NCBI RefSeq assembly: GCF_900215625.1
Contig: NZ_OBEK01000004.1
Span: 61,593 to 125,592 of the forward strand
DNA: 64,000 nt
Source: Terribacillus aidingensis
GTDB lineage: Bacteria; Bacillota; Bacilli; Bacillales; Amphibacillaceae
Direction of reading: 5' to 3'
Position 1 is the stretch's first letter. Every line of letters begins with the position of its first letter. The position numbers and the translations under genes were made by a program. Shown piece after piece: positions 26,533-35,480 of this stretch. The notes beneath the pieces are model-generated. The model did not search any database, was not told the DNA's origin, and worked only from the letters and a program-made list of their open reading frames with translations.

Positions 26533-26688
26533 CTTATCAAGAGAGGTGGAGGGACTGGCCCTGTGATACCTCGGCAACAGACTTTTTATAAGCACTGTGC
26601 CAAATCCAGCAAGCGTATGCTTGAGAGATAAGAGGAGTAAAAGTGAACGGTTAAAAAACCTCTTCTTATTTTAGAAGAGGTTTTTTTG
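26533..26688 (+). promoter_or_regulatory. SAM-I (S-box) riboswitch with terminator
   Basis: The leader has the S-box hallmarks in order: CTTATCAAGAGAGGTGGAGG, CTGGCCCTGTGATACC, TCGGCAACAG, GCACTGTGCCAAATCC and a closing GAGAGATAAG that pairs with CTTATC to make P1 (26533-26632). A terminator follows: AAAACCTCTTC / GAAGAGGTTTTTTT at 26654-26688; AGATAAGAGGAG can pair with the 5' arm region as antiterminator. With SAM bound the transcript stops, so the downstream gene is expressed when methionine/SAM is scarce. Confidence 0.93.
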
Positions 26689-26762
26689 TGTGTATCAATC
26701 AATCTAATGATGAAGCAGTTTTATCGAAGAATTATTCAAAAGATGGGGAGAGGAAGATTACA

Positions 26763-27950
26763 TTGGAAACAACAATTGTAAACGAATCGGCGCAATATCT
26801 GAAAACAGCAGAACTGCTGTCTCAAGCATTTGGTACGGATGCAGCAGCACGGGACAGAGCGGGCGGTACGGCTAAAGCACAGCGAGATGCTTTAAGAGAC
26901 AGCGGATTGTTAAAGCTTCCTATACCAAAAGAATATGGCGGGGAAGGACAGCCTTGGTCACTTGTTCTTCGGATTGTTCGCGAACTAGCGAAGACGGATG
27001 CGGCGCTTGGTCATCTGTATGGCTACCATGCTTTTCAAACTGTTTTGCCGCATATTGCCGGTACGGCAAAACAAAAGGAGTATTTCTATAAAGAATCAGC
27101 AGCAAACAATTGGTTCTGGGGCAACTCGTCTAATCCGATAGAACCTAGTTTAATTGGAGAAAGAGTGGGAGACGCTTTTGTTGTAAATGGACATAATACG
27201 TTCAGCACAGGAGCAAAGGATTCAGATCGTTTAGCGATTACCTGGTACGACAATCCTGAAAAAACTACTTTGTACATTGGGATTATTCCTACTGCTAGAG
27301 GTGGGATTACCATTCATGATGACTGGGATGGAATGGGCCAAAGACAAACGGATAGCGGGTCTGTTACGTTCGAAAATGTGTTAGTGGAAGCAGATGAGAT
27401 TATCGATTTAACAGAATCGAAAGGAACTCCTTTTGCCACATTTGATGCTATTTTATCTCAGATTGTATTAGCAAATGTCTTTGTTGGTTCTGCTGAGGGA
27501 GCACTAGAAGAAGCAAAAAAATATACAAGTAATAAATCGCGGCCTTGGTATCTTACTGACTATGAAAAAGCTACTGATGATCCATTTATACAGCGAAGCT
27601 ATGGTGAATTTTGGATTGATATCCAGGCAGCTGTTCAATTAGTTGAAAAGGCGGGGAATAAAGTCGATGAAGCGTGGAGCAGAGATCGTTCCCTTACCAA
27701 AGAAGAACGAGGAGATACCGTGCTTTTAACTGGAGCAGCGAATGCTTTCGGTACAAAAGTAGCTCTAAATATAACAAGCAGCATTTTTCAAGTAATGGGC
27801 GCTCGTTCAGCTACGAGAAAAAATAATTTTGATCGATTTTGGCGAAATGTGCGTACACATTCGCTTCATAATCCGATTGAATACAAACGAAAAAACATTG
27901 GACATTGGGTGTTAACTGGGGAGTACCCAACGCCAACAGTGTATTCATAA
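26763..27950 (+). CDS. SfnB/DszC-like acyl-CoA dehydrogenase-fold monooxygenase
   Basis: 395 residues from TTG at 26763 with AGGAAG 6 bases upstream. A longer open frame starts inside the riboswitch terminator and is not credible. The protein has the acyl-CoA dehydrogenase fold but resembles the sulfur-acquisition group (SfnB, DszC): LPKEYGG-like PIPKEYGGEGQPW near 55, WFWGNSSNPIEP near 115, DWDGMGQRQTDSG (FMN/substrate loop) near 195 and the C-terminal NPIEYKRKNIGHWVLTG. Such enzymes use reduced flavin and oxygen to open organosulfur compounds such as sulfones or sulfonates. The SAM riboswitch in front supports a role in sulfur scavenging. The flavin reductase is not in this unit. Confidence 0.85.
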   Translation: METTIVNESAQYLKTAELLSQAFGTDAAARDRAGGTAKAQRDALRDSGLLKLPIPKEYGGEGQPWSLVLRIVRELAKTDAALGHLYGYHAFQTVLPHIAGTAKQKEYFYKESAANNWFWGNSSNPIEPSLIGERVGDAFVVNGHNTFSTGAKDSDRLAITWYDNPEKTTLYIGIIPTARGGITIHDDWDGMGQRQTDSGSVTFENVLVEADEIIDLTESKGTPFATFDAILSQIVLANVFVGSAEGALEEAKKYTSNKSRPWYLTDYEKATDDPFIQRSYGEFWIDIQAAVQLVEKAGNKVDEAWSRDRSLTKEERGDTVLLTGAANAFGTKVALNITSSIFQVMGARSATRKNNFDRFWRNVRTHSLHNPIEYKRKNIGHWVLTGEYPTPTVYS

Positions 27951-27972
27951 GGAGAAAGACTGTTTTTTTGAG

Positions 27973-28013
27973 ACGGAGAGAAGCCTGCAAGAAGGGTTTC
28001 TTTCCGTTTTTTA
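27973..28013 (+). terminator. terminator after the SfnB-like gene
   Basis: Imperfect stem ACGGAGAGAA / TTTCTTTCCGT followed by six T residues. Confidence 0.65.
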
Positions 28014-28175
28014 GCTTCGTATTCTTTCTGGGTCCAGTAAGGAAGCAGAAACAGACAGAGGATTTTCTGTAATAAGCAGCGAATGGTTAAGGAGGCGAAC
28101 TCCGTTGTACAGAATTACTGTACTGTACGTTAGTTGTTTTACTTATAAGCAATCAGTATATAAGGAGCTGAAGAC

Positions 28176-28889
28176 ATGTTCCTAAAAAGAGTCAAACTCT
28201 TACAAGAGCATCCTGCATTCCAGCAGAATGTATACCCGTTTTCCATTCCGGCACTCCGACAGCTGGACAAGCTGGATATTAATCAATCGGTCACCTTCTT
28301 TGTGGGGGAAAACGGAAGTGGAAAGTCAACTTTAATGGAAGCAATCGCGGATAGATGCGAATTCCATACAGCAGGAGGCGGTCGGAATAATGCATATGAT
28401 GTGGACGCATCAGAAGCTGCACTCGCGAATTATATCCGCCTGTCTTGGCTGCCCAAGGTAACAAATGGATTCTTCCTCCGAGCAGAATCCTTTTATCATT
28501 TTGCCTCGCACATTGATGATATTGGATCAGTTGATGCGTATGGTGGCAAGTCGCTGCATCACCAATCGCATGGAGAAGCATTTCTGTCTTTGTTCCAAAA
28601 TCGCTTTGGCGGCAAGGCAATTTACTTGCTGGATGAGCCAGAGGCTGCACTATCCCCGCAAAGGCAGCTCTCCTTTCTTCGTCTTATCCATGATCTAGTC
28701 AAAACAGGTAATGTGCAATTTATCATCGCTACCCATTCACCTATATTGCTTGGATATCCTGAAGCGGAGATTTTGCACTTCAGCGAGGAAGGCATCCAGC
28801 AGATTGATTATGAAGAAACAGAGCATTATCAACTAACACGAGGTTTTCTGCAGAATCGTGAGGCATATTTGAGAAATTTATTTATGTAA
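28176..28889 (+). CDS. AAA-family ATPase (ABC-like, SMC-type motor fold)
   Basis: 237 residues, AAGGAG 7 bases before ATG. Walker A GENGSGKST (about 46-54), Walker B with YLLDEPEAALSPQRQ (about 150-164) and the switch His in ATHSPILLG (about 188). There is no membrane domain and no transporter partner, so it belongs to the soluble RecF/OLD-like or YbjD-like ATPases sometimes found as stand-alone genes. Function unknown; candidates include DNA-linked stress roles. Monocistronic. Confidence 0.8.
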   Translation: MFLKRVKLLQEHPAFQQNVYPFSIPALRQLDKLDINQSVTFFVGENGSGKSTLMEAIADRCEFHTAGGGRNNAYDVDASEAALANYIRLSWLPKVTNGFFLRAESFYHFASHIDDIGSVDAYGGKSLHHQSHGEAFLSLFQNRFGGKAIYLLDEPEAALSPQRQLSFLRLIHDLVKTGNVQFIIATHSPILLGYPEAEILHFSEEGIQQIDYEETEHYQLTRGFLQNREAYLRNLFM

Positions 28890-28952
28890 GATTAGATAAA
28901 GTTGGTCGCTGCCTTTGCATACTATTGCTTTAGCTGTCTTTTTTCCAAGCCT

Positions 28953-29033
28953 TTAACTTCTTGCTGTTAGATAAATACAAGAAAGTAATCGTAAGAGAAC
29001 GAGAAACGTGAAGAGGATAAGATCCGAATCCAT
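28953..29033 (-). CDS. possible 26-residue hydrophobic peptide
   Basis: On the minus strand AGGAGG is 5 bases before ATG at 29033, and the short frame gives MDSDLILFTFLVLLRLLSCIY plus a polar end: one membrane helix. The strong ribosome site is the main support. The length is too short for coding statistics, and no family is recognised. Confidence 0.35.
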   Translation of the reverse strand: MDSDLILFTFLVLLRLLSCIYLTARS

Positions 29034-29170
29034 TTTATACCTCCTATATTTTCCATATTTCCATAAGCGGTCGATATAAAACCCCTAGATGAAGATAATC
29101 ATTTTCTGCTCAATTATTTTTTATTCGTATTCCTGTACAATAGAAAATACAAAATACAGGAGGTTAGACA

Positions 29171-29635
29171 ATGCATATTTCATTCAAAGCATTAACCGCA
29201 GAAGAAGTTCAGAAATACATAGAGTTACAAAGTCCCATTTATGCGGAGAATGTATCAAGCAACCTAGGTACTCCGAAAGAAAAGGCGCTTCGTGATGCCG
29301 AACAAACATACAAGCTTCTATCTGAAGAGAACAGAAAGAATGGCCAATATATTGGGCATATCTTTTGTGAGGAGAAAAAGCAGAATGTTGGGATCATTTG
29401 GTACAACACACAGGCTGAGCGAAATCGTGTATTCATTTATCATATTTTTATAGAAGAAGCATTCCGCAAGCAAGGGTATGCGCATGCAGCGTTAACATTA
29501 GTGGAAGAAGTGGCGAGGCGAGAAGGTGTTAGCAGGATGGCGCTTAATGTGTTTGCAGCAAATGAAGATGCCCAGCGATTATATGAGCGATTAGGGTATG
29601 AAACAGCATCTATTGTAAAGACAAAGAAACTGTAG
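29171..29635 (+). CDS. GNAT-family N-acetyltransferase
   Basis: 154 residues, AGGAGG 8 bases before ATG. The C-terminal half has the acetyl-CoA motif A (FIEEAFRKQGYAHAALTLVEE near residue 95) and motif B (NVFAANEDAQRLYERLGYE near 125). The N-terminal half is less conserved. The acceptor is unknown. A second GNAT follows after 10 bases, so the two are cotranscribed. Confidence 0.85.
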   Translation: MHISFKALTAEEVQKYIELQSPIYAENVSSNLGTPKEKALRDAEQTYKLLSEENRKNGQYIGHIFCEEKKQNVGIIWYNTQAERNRVFIYHIFIEEAFRKQGYAHAALTLVEEVARREGVSRMALNVFAANEDAQRLYERLGYETASIVKTKKL

Positions 29636-29645
29636 GAGGAGTTAT

Positions 29646-30074
29646 ATGAACATGCGCGCATGTATGGAAAGTGATTTAGAAGTTTGCAGTGATATCTTTG
29701 TTAATGTTTTCTGTGAGGAGCCGTGGAATGAAGCTTGGACTCCTGAAACGGCACTGAAATACTTGAAGGATTATTATCACACACCAGGATTTACAGGGAT
29801 TTTAGCAGCAGAAAATCAGGATATTATCGGCTTCATCTTTGGGGTGAAACGAAGGTGGTGGTCAGGTGATGAGTTTTTCATAAACGAGATGTGTGTGCGA
29901 AGCGATAAGCAAAGTAAAGGTGTAGGCAAGCAATTAATGCACTACCTTTTGAAAACAACTGATGCAGAGACCATCAGCTTACTGACAGATCGCGGACTTC
30001 CTGCCGAGACATTTTATAAAAGAAATGGCTTTAACGAGATTGAAAGATTAATGTTCTTAAGCCGAGAGGTTTAA
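29646..30074 (+). CDS. GNAT-family N-acetyltransferase
   Basis: 142 residues; AGGAGGAG before ATG at 29646. Motif A is VRSDKQSKGVGKQLMHYLL (about 88-106) and the C-terminal RGLPAETFYKRNGFNEIERL is typical of GNATs. The FINEMCV strand before motif A is well formed. Substrate unknown. It is the second gene of a pair with 29171 and is followed 26 bases later by the PfpI gene, so all three may form one unit. Confidence 0.85.
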   Translation: MNMRACMESDLEVCSDIFVNVFCEEPWNEAWTPETALKYLKDYYHTPGFTGILAAENQDIIGFIFGVKRRWWSGDEFFINEMCVRSDKQSKGVGKQLMHYLLKTTDAETISLLTDRGLPAETFYKRNGFNEIERLMFLSREV

Positions 30075-30100
30075 ACTTAAAAAGAGAGGTTGGCCGTGCG

Positions 30101-30691
30101 ATGAAAAAGACAGTACTTATCTTTTTGACAGAGCAATATGCTGATTGGGAAGCGAGCTATGCGGCAGCCGAGCTGCAGGCACCGCACTCTGCTTACACAG
30201 TAAAAACAGCAACCTTAGATGGCCAGCCGGTCGCCTCTATTGGCGGATTTAAAGTGCTGCCTGACTATAGCTTAGAGGAAGTAAAAAGCTATGAGAATTT
30301 TTATATGCTCATTCTTCCGGGCGGAAACACATGGCGAGAAGATGCTACTGTTCCGGTAAAAGAGCTGCTTGCACATTGTGCAGCAAATGCCATACCTATA
30401 GCGGCTATTTGCGATGCTACCGTTTTTCTTGGAAGATATGGCTTCTTGGATAAAACGCCGCATACAAGTAATAGTTTGGAGTACTTGCAAGAAGGTGCGC
30501 CTGCTTATCAAGGTGAAAACTTGTACGTTCATTCTCAAGCAGTACGCGGTGATAACTTGGTCACTGCGAATGGCACCGCGCCTTTAGAGTTTGCACGTGA
30601 AATACTGAAGCTTCTTGCGGTAAGGGAAGATGAAAAAATTGACGGCTGGTACCGATTCTTTAAAGAAGGTGCAGTCGAATTTAAGGGTTAA
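30101..30691 (+). CDS. DJ-1/PfpI-family protein
   Basis: 196 residues; GAGAGG before ATG. The glutamine-amidotransferase-like fold shows MLILPGGNTWRED near residue 68 and the nucleophile elbow AAICDATVFLG near 105, with Cys as the likely catalytic residue. Relatives include YoaZ-type and DJ-1-type proteins with chaperone, deglycase or protease-like roles; which of these applies cannot be told. The terminator starts at the stop codon. Confidence 0.8.
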   Translation: MKKTVLIFLTEQYADWEASYAAAELQAPHSAYTVKTATLDGQPVASIGGFKVLPDYSLEEVKSYENFYMLILPGGNTWREDATVPVKELLAHCAANAIPIAAICDATVFLGRYGFLDKTPHTSNSLEYLQEGAPAYQGENLYVHSQAVRGDNLVTANGTAPLEFAREILKLLAVREDEKIDGWYRFFKEGAVEFKG

Positions 30692-30728
30692 AAAGCGAGC
30701 ACAGAAATTGTTTCTGTGGTCGCTTTTA
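30690..30728. terminator. bidirectional terminator
   Basis: Arms AAAAGCGAGCACAGAAA and TTTCTGTGGTCGCTTTT pair with one mismatch. It separates the PfpI gene from the convergent lipoprotein gene, whose stop codon is at 30732. Confidence 0.85.
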
Positions 30729-30731
30729 ACG

Positions 30732-31280
30732 TTATTGTACATCTAAGGGAAATTCCTTCACAAGCTCCTGCTGATTTTCTGCTTGTAATTCCTCTTCTAA
30801 AAAATTATTCCATCCTTGCTCGTGCTTTATTTTTTCTTCTAAGTCATCGTTTAGAAATTTCTCTAAATCCGATGAGGAAAGTTCCATGTTGTATTCTGTT
30901 TCGTCGCTTTGCAAAGTTAAAGTGATGTTTTTTTCATTAGTAATTAGGGCAGAGAGATACAGGATATTGTGGAGAAAGACTTTCTGGACTGCTGATTGCT
31001 TGTTGTACCACGTATTTTCTTTTTGTTTATCAATTTTATTTGTATCATAAAGGACTGCGAGATTTCTCTCTGACAAGCTTATCTCTTCCAGTATATTGCT
31101 GCCTGGGAGCTTCATAAGAATTGCCCCTACATCACTGTTTTTTCCTATATACGTTTTTTCATATGCAGATAGCGCATGATAATCTACCGTTCCCATGCTT
31201 ATGTCATTATCAGCAGCGGAACATGCAGTTAGGAAAAGAAGCAGCAGAAGACCAAGAACTCCGATTATCATTTTCTCCAT
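30732..31280 (-). CDS. lipoprotein with DUF4825-like domain
   Basis: 182 residues from the ATG at 31280 (GGAGG 7 bases upstream; an ATG two codons earlier touches the ribosome site). A signal peptide with lipobox LTAC at about residues 17-20 is followed by a domain with YEKTYIGKNSDVGAILMKLPG, the pattern of DUF4825 proteins. Exported and lipid-anchored by inference; function unknown. Monocistronic. Confidence 0.7.
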   Translation of the reverse strand: MEKMIIGVLGLLLLLFLTACSAADNDISMGTVDYHALSAYEKTYIGKNSDVGAILMKLPGSNILEEISLSERNLAVLYDTNKIDKQKENTWYNKQSAVQKVFLHNILYLSALITNEKNITLTLQSDETEYNMELSSSDLEKFLNDDLEEKIKHEQGWNNFLEEELQAENQQELVKEFPLDVQ

Positions 31281-31400
31281 AAACATCCTCCAGATATTTC
31301 TCTTTCTTCTATCGTAACGCAGAACATAAGCAGTGATAAAGATAAATATACATTACCAATAATTTTAGCTCACATGAATAAACAGCACCTGCATTCTTCA

Positions 31401-31496
31401 CTTGTACGGGCAAGATGACAGAATCGAAGAAAAATAGATTGATTGTACGTACCAATTAAGTTAAAATCACGTTAAGGAGTTAAATATACGTACAAG
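31401..31496 (+). promoter_or_regulatory. araDBA promoter with AraR-like boxes
   Basis: TTGATT (31439-31444), 17 bases, TAAAAT (31462-31467). AraR-like boxes: ATTGTACGTACCAAT at 31442-31456, inside the promoter; ATACGTACAAG at 31486-31496, close to the ribosome site; and a weaker CTTGTACGGGCAAG at 31401-31414. The core TTGTACGTACAA is the pattern known for AraR in B. subtilis. Repression in the absence of arabinose is inferred. Confidence 0.75.
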
Positions 31497-31510
31497 AAGA
31501 GGTGAACCTG

Positions 31511-32212
31511 ATGCTGAATGATTTGAAGGAGCAGGTGCTGCAAGCGAACCTGGATCTGCCAAAGCATGAGCTGGTAACTTTCACGTGGGGAAATGTAAGC
31601 GGTATCAATAGGGATTCCGGTTTAGTTGTGATTAAGCCTAGCGGTGTGGCTTATGAGAAGCTGACGGTAAAAGACATGGTTGTTGTCAATTTGGATGGCG
31701 AAGTGGTGGAGGGAGATCTGAAGCCTTCATCTGACACAGCAACCCATCTTGTTTTGTATAAGCATTTTGATGCTATTGGCGGCATTGTGCATACGCATTC
31801 CACATGGGCGACAGCTTTCGCGCAGTCAGCCAAAGGGGTGCCGGCGCTTGGGACAACTCATGCGGACTACTTCTATGGAACAGTGCCCTGTACGCGGCCG
31901 ATGACCGTACAAGAGATAAAGCATAATTATGAATTAGAGACAGGCAATGTCATTGTCGAGACGTTTCAGAAGCAAGGCCTAGATCCAAACCAAATTCCAA
32001 GTGTACTCGTGCATAAGCATGCGCCATTTAACTGGGGGAAATCACCTGCGGAAGCTGTGCATAATGCTGTTGTCTTAGAGGAAGTGGCCAGACTTGCGCA
32101 TCTATCTTATCAGCTGGATCACCAGGTGGATGATATGGAACAAGAGCTGTTAGATAAACATTATCTGCGAAAACATGGTGCAGGTGCCTATTACGGCCAG
32201 AAGACCACATAG
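31511..32212 (+). CDS. araD: L-ribulose-5-phosphate 4-epimerase
   Basis: 233 residues from ATG at 31511 (AGAGGTGA upstream); a GTG three codons earlier overlaps the ribosome site. Class II aldolase fold: TWGNVSGI near 25, KPSGVAYE near 44, and the zinc ligands in [15 protein letters not shown] (His at about 94 and 96) and a later His near 170. It converts L-ribulose 5-phosphate to D-xylulose 5-phosphate, the last step into the pentose phosphate pathway. First gene of the araDBA unit. Confidence 0.95.
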   Translation: MLNDLKEQVLQANLDLPKHELVTFTWGNVSGINRDSGLVVIKPSGVAYEKLTVKDMVVVNLDGEVVEGDLKPSSDTATHLVLYKHFDAIGGIVHTHSTWATAFAQSAKGVPALGTTHADYFYGTVPCTRPMTVQEIKHNYELETGNVIVETFQKQGLDPNQIPSVLVHKHAPFNWGKSPAEAVHNAVVLEEVARLAHLSYQLDHQVDDMEQELLDKHYLRKHGAGAYYGQKTT

Positions 32213-32224
32213 GAGGAAATGCAA

Positions 32225-33919
32225 ATGGGGACGGAAAAATACACAATCGGAATAGATTATGGCACGCAGTCGGGCCGAGCAGTGCTTGTCCGTTTACGTG
32301 ATGGAATAGAGATGGCGGACCACGTGACAGCGTACGCCCATGGAGTCATGGATGTAAAACTGCCGCATTTGAATAAAGCATTAGGCTATGAGTGGGCGCT
32401 GCAGCATCCGATGGATTATCTCGACGTACTGCGGAATTCCGTGCCAGCTGTCATGAAAACAGCAGGTGTGGAACCGCCAGACGTTATCGGATTAGGAATT
32501 GATTTTACTGCATGTACGATGCTGCCCGTTGACGAAAATCTGGAACCATTGTGTTTTAACCCACTATACCGTGATAATCCTCACAGCTGGGTTAAACTTT
32601 GGAAACACCATGCTGCGCAGGATGAGGCCAATAAGCTAAATGACATTGCGAAGGACAAAGGCGAGGCTTTTCTATCGCGGTATGGAGGCAAGATTTCCTC
32701 GGAGTGGATGATACCTAAAATCTGGCAAATCGCAGATGAAGCACCTGAAATCTATGAGGCGGCAGATCAATTTATCGAGGCTACTGATTGGGTGATTTCG
32801 CAGCTTACAGGTGAATTGAAACGAAATAGCTGTACTGCTGGATACAAGGCTATTTGGCATAAGCAAGACGGCTATCCTTCGCAAGAATTCTTCGGCAGTC
32901 TGCATCCTGCGTTGCGAGATGTGGCGGAAACAAAGCTGCGCGGGGAGGTGTATCCGCTTGGATCCAAGGCTGGCGAATTGCAAGCCTCACTTGCTGGGCC
33001 GATGAATCTGCCGGCAGGTATTGCAGTGGCTGTTGGAAATGTGGATGCGCATGCGGCCGTCCCAGCAATGGGTGTAGTGACGCCAGGTAAATTGGTAATG
33101 GCTATGGGAACTTCTATTTGCCATATGGTACTTGGCACAGAGGAACGTACAGTCGAAGGCATGTGCGGAGTGGTAGAGGACGGTATTATCGAAGGCTACT
33201 ATGGCTATGAAGCCGGGCAGTCGGCAGTTGGCGACATTTTTGGCTGGTTCGTGGATGAGCAAGTGCCGGCATATGTACATCAGCAGGCAGAAGCAGCTGG
33301 ACAGAATGTGCACCAGTGGCTGGAAGCTCGTGCGGCTGCTTATCGTCCGGGAGAAACGGGTTTGCTGGCGCTGGACTGGATGAATGGCAACCGGTCTGTG
33401 CTCGTGGATACTGAACTTAGCGGACTGATAATGGGGCTGACACTGCAGACCAAACCGGAAGAAGTATATCGGACGCTGCTGGAAGCGACGGCTTTTGGTA
33501 CGCGTAAAATTGTCGACGCTTTCCATCAAAATGGTGTAGCTGTTGATGAACTATATGCATGTGGCGGACTGCCGCAGAAAAATAAGCTGCTTATGCAAAT
33601 TTTTGCTGATGTCACGAACCGGCCGATTTATATTGCCGACTCGGTACAAACACCAGCAGTTGGAGCAGCGATGTTTGGCGCCGTTGCAGCAGGAGCAGAT
33701 GCTGGTGGCTATGACAGCATCCTGGAGGCAGCTGAACATATGGCGCGGGTAAAGGAAGAAGTTATACAGCCGATCCCAGAAAATGTGGACATTTATGAGC
33801 GGCTTTACGAGGAGTACAATACGCTGCATGACTATTTCGGACGCGGATCTAATGATGTCATGAAGCGGCTAAAAGCAATACGTTCACAATCGGAAAGAAA
33901 ATTGACTGCACAGAATTAA
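32225..33919 (+). CDS. araB: ribulokinase
   Basis: 564 residues from ATG at 32225, 8 bases after AGGAGG; an ATG two codons earlier is too close to the ribosome site. FGGY kinase: N-terminal [15 protein letters not shown] phosphate loop, [16 protein letters not shown] near 92, [11 protein letters not shown] near 295, and the C-terminal [19 protein letters not shown] nucleotide loop near 443. It phosphorylates L-ribulose with ATP. The gene begins 12 bases behind araD. Confidence 0.95.
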   Translation: MGTEKYTIGIDYGTQSGRAVLVRLRDGIEMADHVTAYAHGVMDVKLPHLNKALGYEWALQHPMDYLDVLRNSVPAVMKTAGVEPPDVIGLGIDFTACTMLPVDENLEPLCFNPLYRDNPHSWVKLWKHHAAQDEANKLNDIAKDKGEAFLSRYGGKISSEWMIPKIWQIADEAPEIYEAADQFIEATDWVISQLTGELKRNSCTAGYKAIWHKQDGYPSQEFFGSLHPALRDVAETKLRGEVYPLGSKAGELQASLAGPMNLPAGIAVAVGNVDAHAAVPAMGVVTPGKLVMAMGTSICHMVLGTEERTVEGMCGVVEDGIIEGYYGYEAGQSAVGDIFGWFVDEQVPAYVHQQAEAAGQNVHQWLEARAAAYRPGETGLLALDWMNGNRSVLVDTELSGLIMGLTLQTKPEEVYRTLLEATAFGTRKIVDAFHQNGVAVDELYACGGLPQKNKLLMQIFADVTNRPIYIADSVQTPAVGAAMFGAVAAGADAGGYDSILEAAEHMARVKEEVIQPIPENVDIYERLYEEYNTLHDYFGRGSNDVMKRLKAIRSQSERKLTAQN

Positions 33920-33931
33920 GGGGGAGAAATT

Positions 33932-35404
33932 ATGTTACAAGTAAAGCCTTATCAATTTTGGTTCGTTACAGGAAGTCAGCATTTGTACGGGGAAGAAACA
34001 CTAAAGCAGGTGCAAGCTAATTCTGAGGATTTGATCCATAAAATAAACGAGCAGGGCAATTTGCCGTTTCCAATTACCTTTAAAGAAGTGCTCACGAACG
34101 CAGCAGACATTCAGCGGGTGAGTCTGGAAGCAAATGCTGATCCGGAATGTGCAGGATTGATTACGTGGATGCACACGTTCTCACCAGCGAAAATGTGGAT
34201 TGGCGGACTAAAGACGCTTCAAAAGCCGCTTTTGCATTTGCACACGCAGTACAATCGCGATGTTCCTTGGGATACGATAAACATGGACTTTATGAACTTG
34301 AATCAAGCCGCTCATGGCGACCGTGAATATGGCTTTATGGGAACACGTCTTAACAAAGCCAGAAAGGTGATTGTCGGCTATTGGGGCGATCCAAAAATAC
34401 AGAGCCGCATTGCTGATTGGATGACAACAGCTGTTGGCGTTAACGAAAGTCAGCAAATTAAGGTAGCCCGTTTTGGCGATAACATGCGTAACGTTGCTGT
34501 TACGGACGGCGATAAAGTGGAAGCACAAATTAAGTTTGGCTGGACCGTCGATTATTATGGTGTTGGCGATCTGGTTGCGGAAATGAAAGAAGTAAGTGAG
34601 GCAGAAGTAGATAACCTCGTTGCAGCGTACAAGGAAGTGTACGATCTGCCGACAGAGGCAGATCAGGTAGCTTCTGTACGTGAACAGGCTAAAATTGAAG
34701 TAGCATTAAAGCGCTTCTTAGATCGCGGCGGTTACCAAGCGTTCAGCACCAACTTTGAGGATCTGCACGGAATGAACCAGCTGCCAGGACTCGCTGTTCA
34801 GCATCTGATGGCGCAAGGTTACGGCTTTGCTGGCGAAGGAGATTGGCGTACCGCAGCGCTCGTTCGACTGCTAAAAGCAATGGCCAATAATGAAAAAACA
34901 TCCTTTATGGAAGATTACACGTACCATTTAGAAGAAGGTGCGGAATTAATCTTAGGATCACATATGCTGGAGGTTTGTCCGACTGTTGCCAAAAACAGAC
35001 CATCTATTCAGGTGCACCCGTTAGGCATTGGCGGTAAAGATGACCCAGCACGGATTGTATTTGACGGAATTGCCGGTGAAGCCATAAACGTTTCCATCAT
35101 TGAGCTCGGCGGCCGATTCCGCATGATTATTAATAAGGTGGATGCTGTCGAGGCAGAAAACGAAACACCAAACTTGCCGGTAGCCAAAGTACTGTGGAAA
35201 CCGCAGCCATCATTAAGTGAAGCAACAGAAGCATGGATTTATGCTGGCGGAGCCCATCATACGGCACTTACTTTCGCTCTGACTGCTGAACAGCTGGAAG
35301 ACTTTGCGGACATAATTGGCATAGAGTGTGTAACGATCGATAACGATACCAAGTTAAAGCAATTCCGAAAAGAGCTGCAGTGGAATCAGGCAGTGTGGAA
35401 ATAG
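33932..35404 (+). CDS. araA: L-arabinose isomerase
   Basis: 490 residues, GGGGGAG before ATG. Near-identical in layout to Bacillus AraA: FWFVTGSQHLYGEETL at the start, MHTFSPAKMWI near 83, NKARKVIVGYWGDP, FAGEGDWRTAALVR near 303, and metal ligands in the region of E302, E327, H344 and H443. It interconverts L-arabinose and L-ribulose and needs Mn2+ or Co2+. Third gene of araDBA; a terminator follows at 35410. Confidence 0.97.
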   Translation: MLQVKPYQFWFVTGSQHLYGEETLKQVQANSEDLIHKINEQGNLPFPITFKEVLTNAADIQRVSLEANADPECAGLITWMHTFSPAKMWIGGLKTLQKPLLHLHTQYNRDVPWDTINMDFMNLNQAAHGDREYGFMGTRLNKARKVIVGYWGDPKIQSRIADWMTTAVGVNESQQIKVARFGDNMRNVAVTDGDKVEAQIKFGWTVDYYGVGDLVAEMKEVSEAEVDNLVAAYKEVYDLPTEADQVASVREQAKIEVALKRFLDRGGYQAFSTNFEDLHGMNQLPGLAVQHLMAQGYGFAGEGDWRTAALVRLLKAMANNEKTSFMEDYTYHLEEGAELILGSHMLEVCPTVAKNRPSIQVHPLGIGGKDDPARIVFDGIAGEAINVSIIELGGRFRMIINKVDAVEAENETPNLPVAKVLWKPQPSLSEATEAWIYAGGAHHTALTFALTAEQLEDFADIIGIECVTIDNDTKLKQFRKELQWNQAVWK

Positions 35405-35409
35405 AACAC

Positions 35410-35443
35410 AAAAAAAGATGTGCGTTTTTGCACATCTTTTTTG
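35410..35443 (+). terminator. terminator of araDBA
   Basis: Stem AAAAAAGATGTGC / GCACATCTTTTTT with a short loop, six bases after the araA stop. Confidence 0.9.
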
Positions 35444-35480
35444 AATAATAGTTTTTAATCACTCTTTAGTTCAAAACGAA

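Noticed and set aside
26688-26762. Upstream extension of the SfnB-like gene to an ATG-like start at 26688
   Set aside because: It would begin inside the riboswitch terminator; the TTG at 26763 has a ribosome site and gives the expected N-terminus.
28105-28185. 26-codon frame from TTG with AAGGAGG, overlapping the start of the AAA ATPase
   Set aside because: It could be a coupled leader peptide, but the sequence shows no recognisable peptide features and the ATPase has its own ribosome site.
32987-33529. 180-codon minus-strand frame in araB
   Set aside because: Antisense shadow of a GC-richer, strongly conserved gene.
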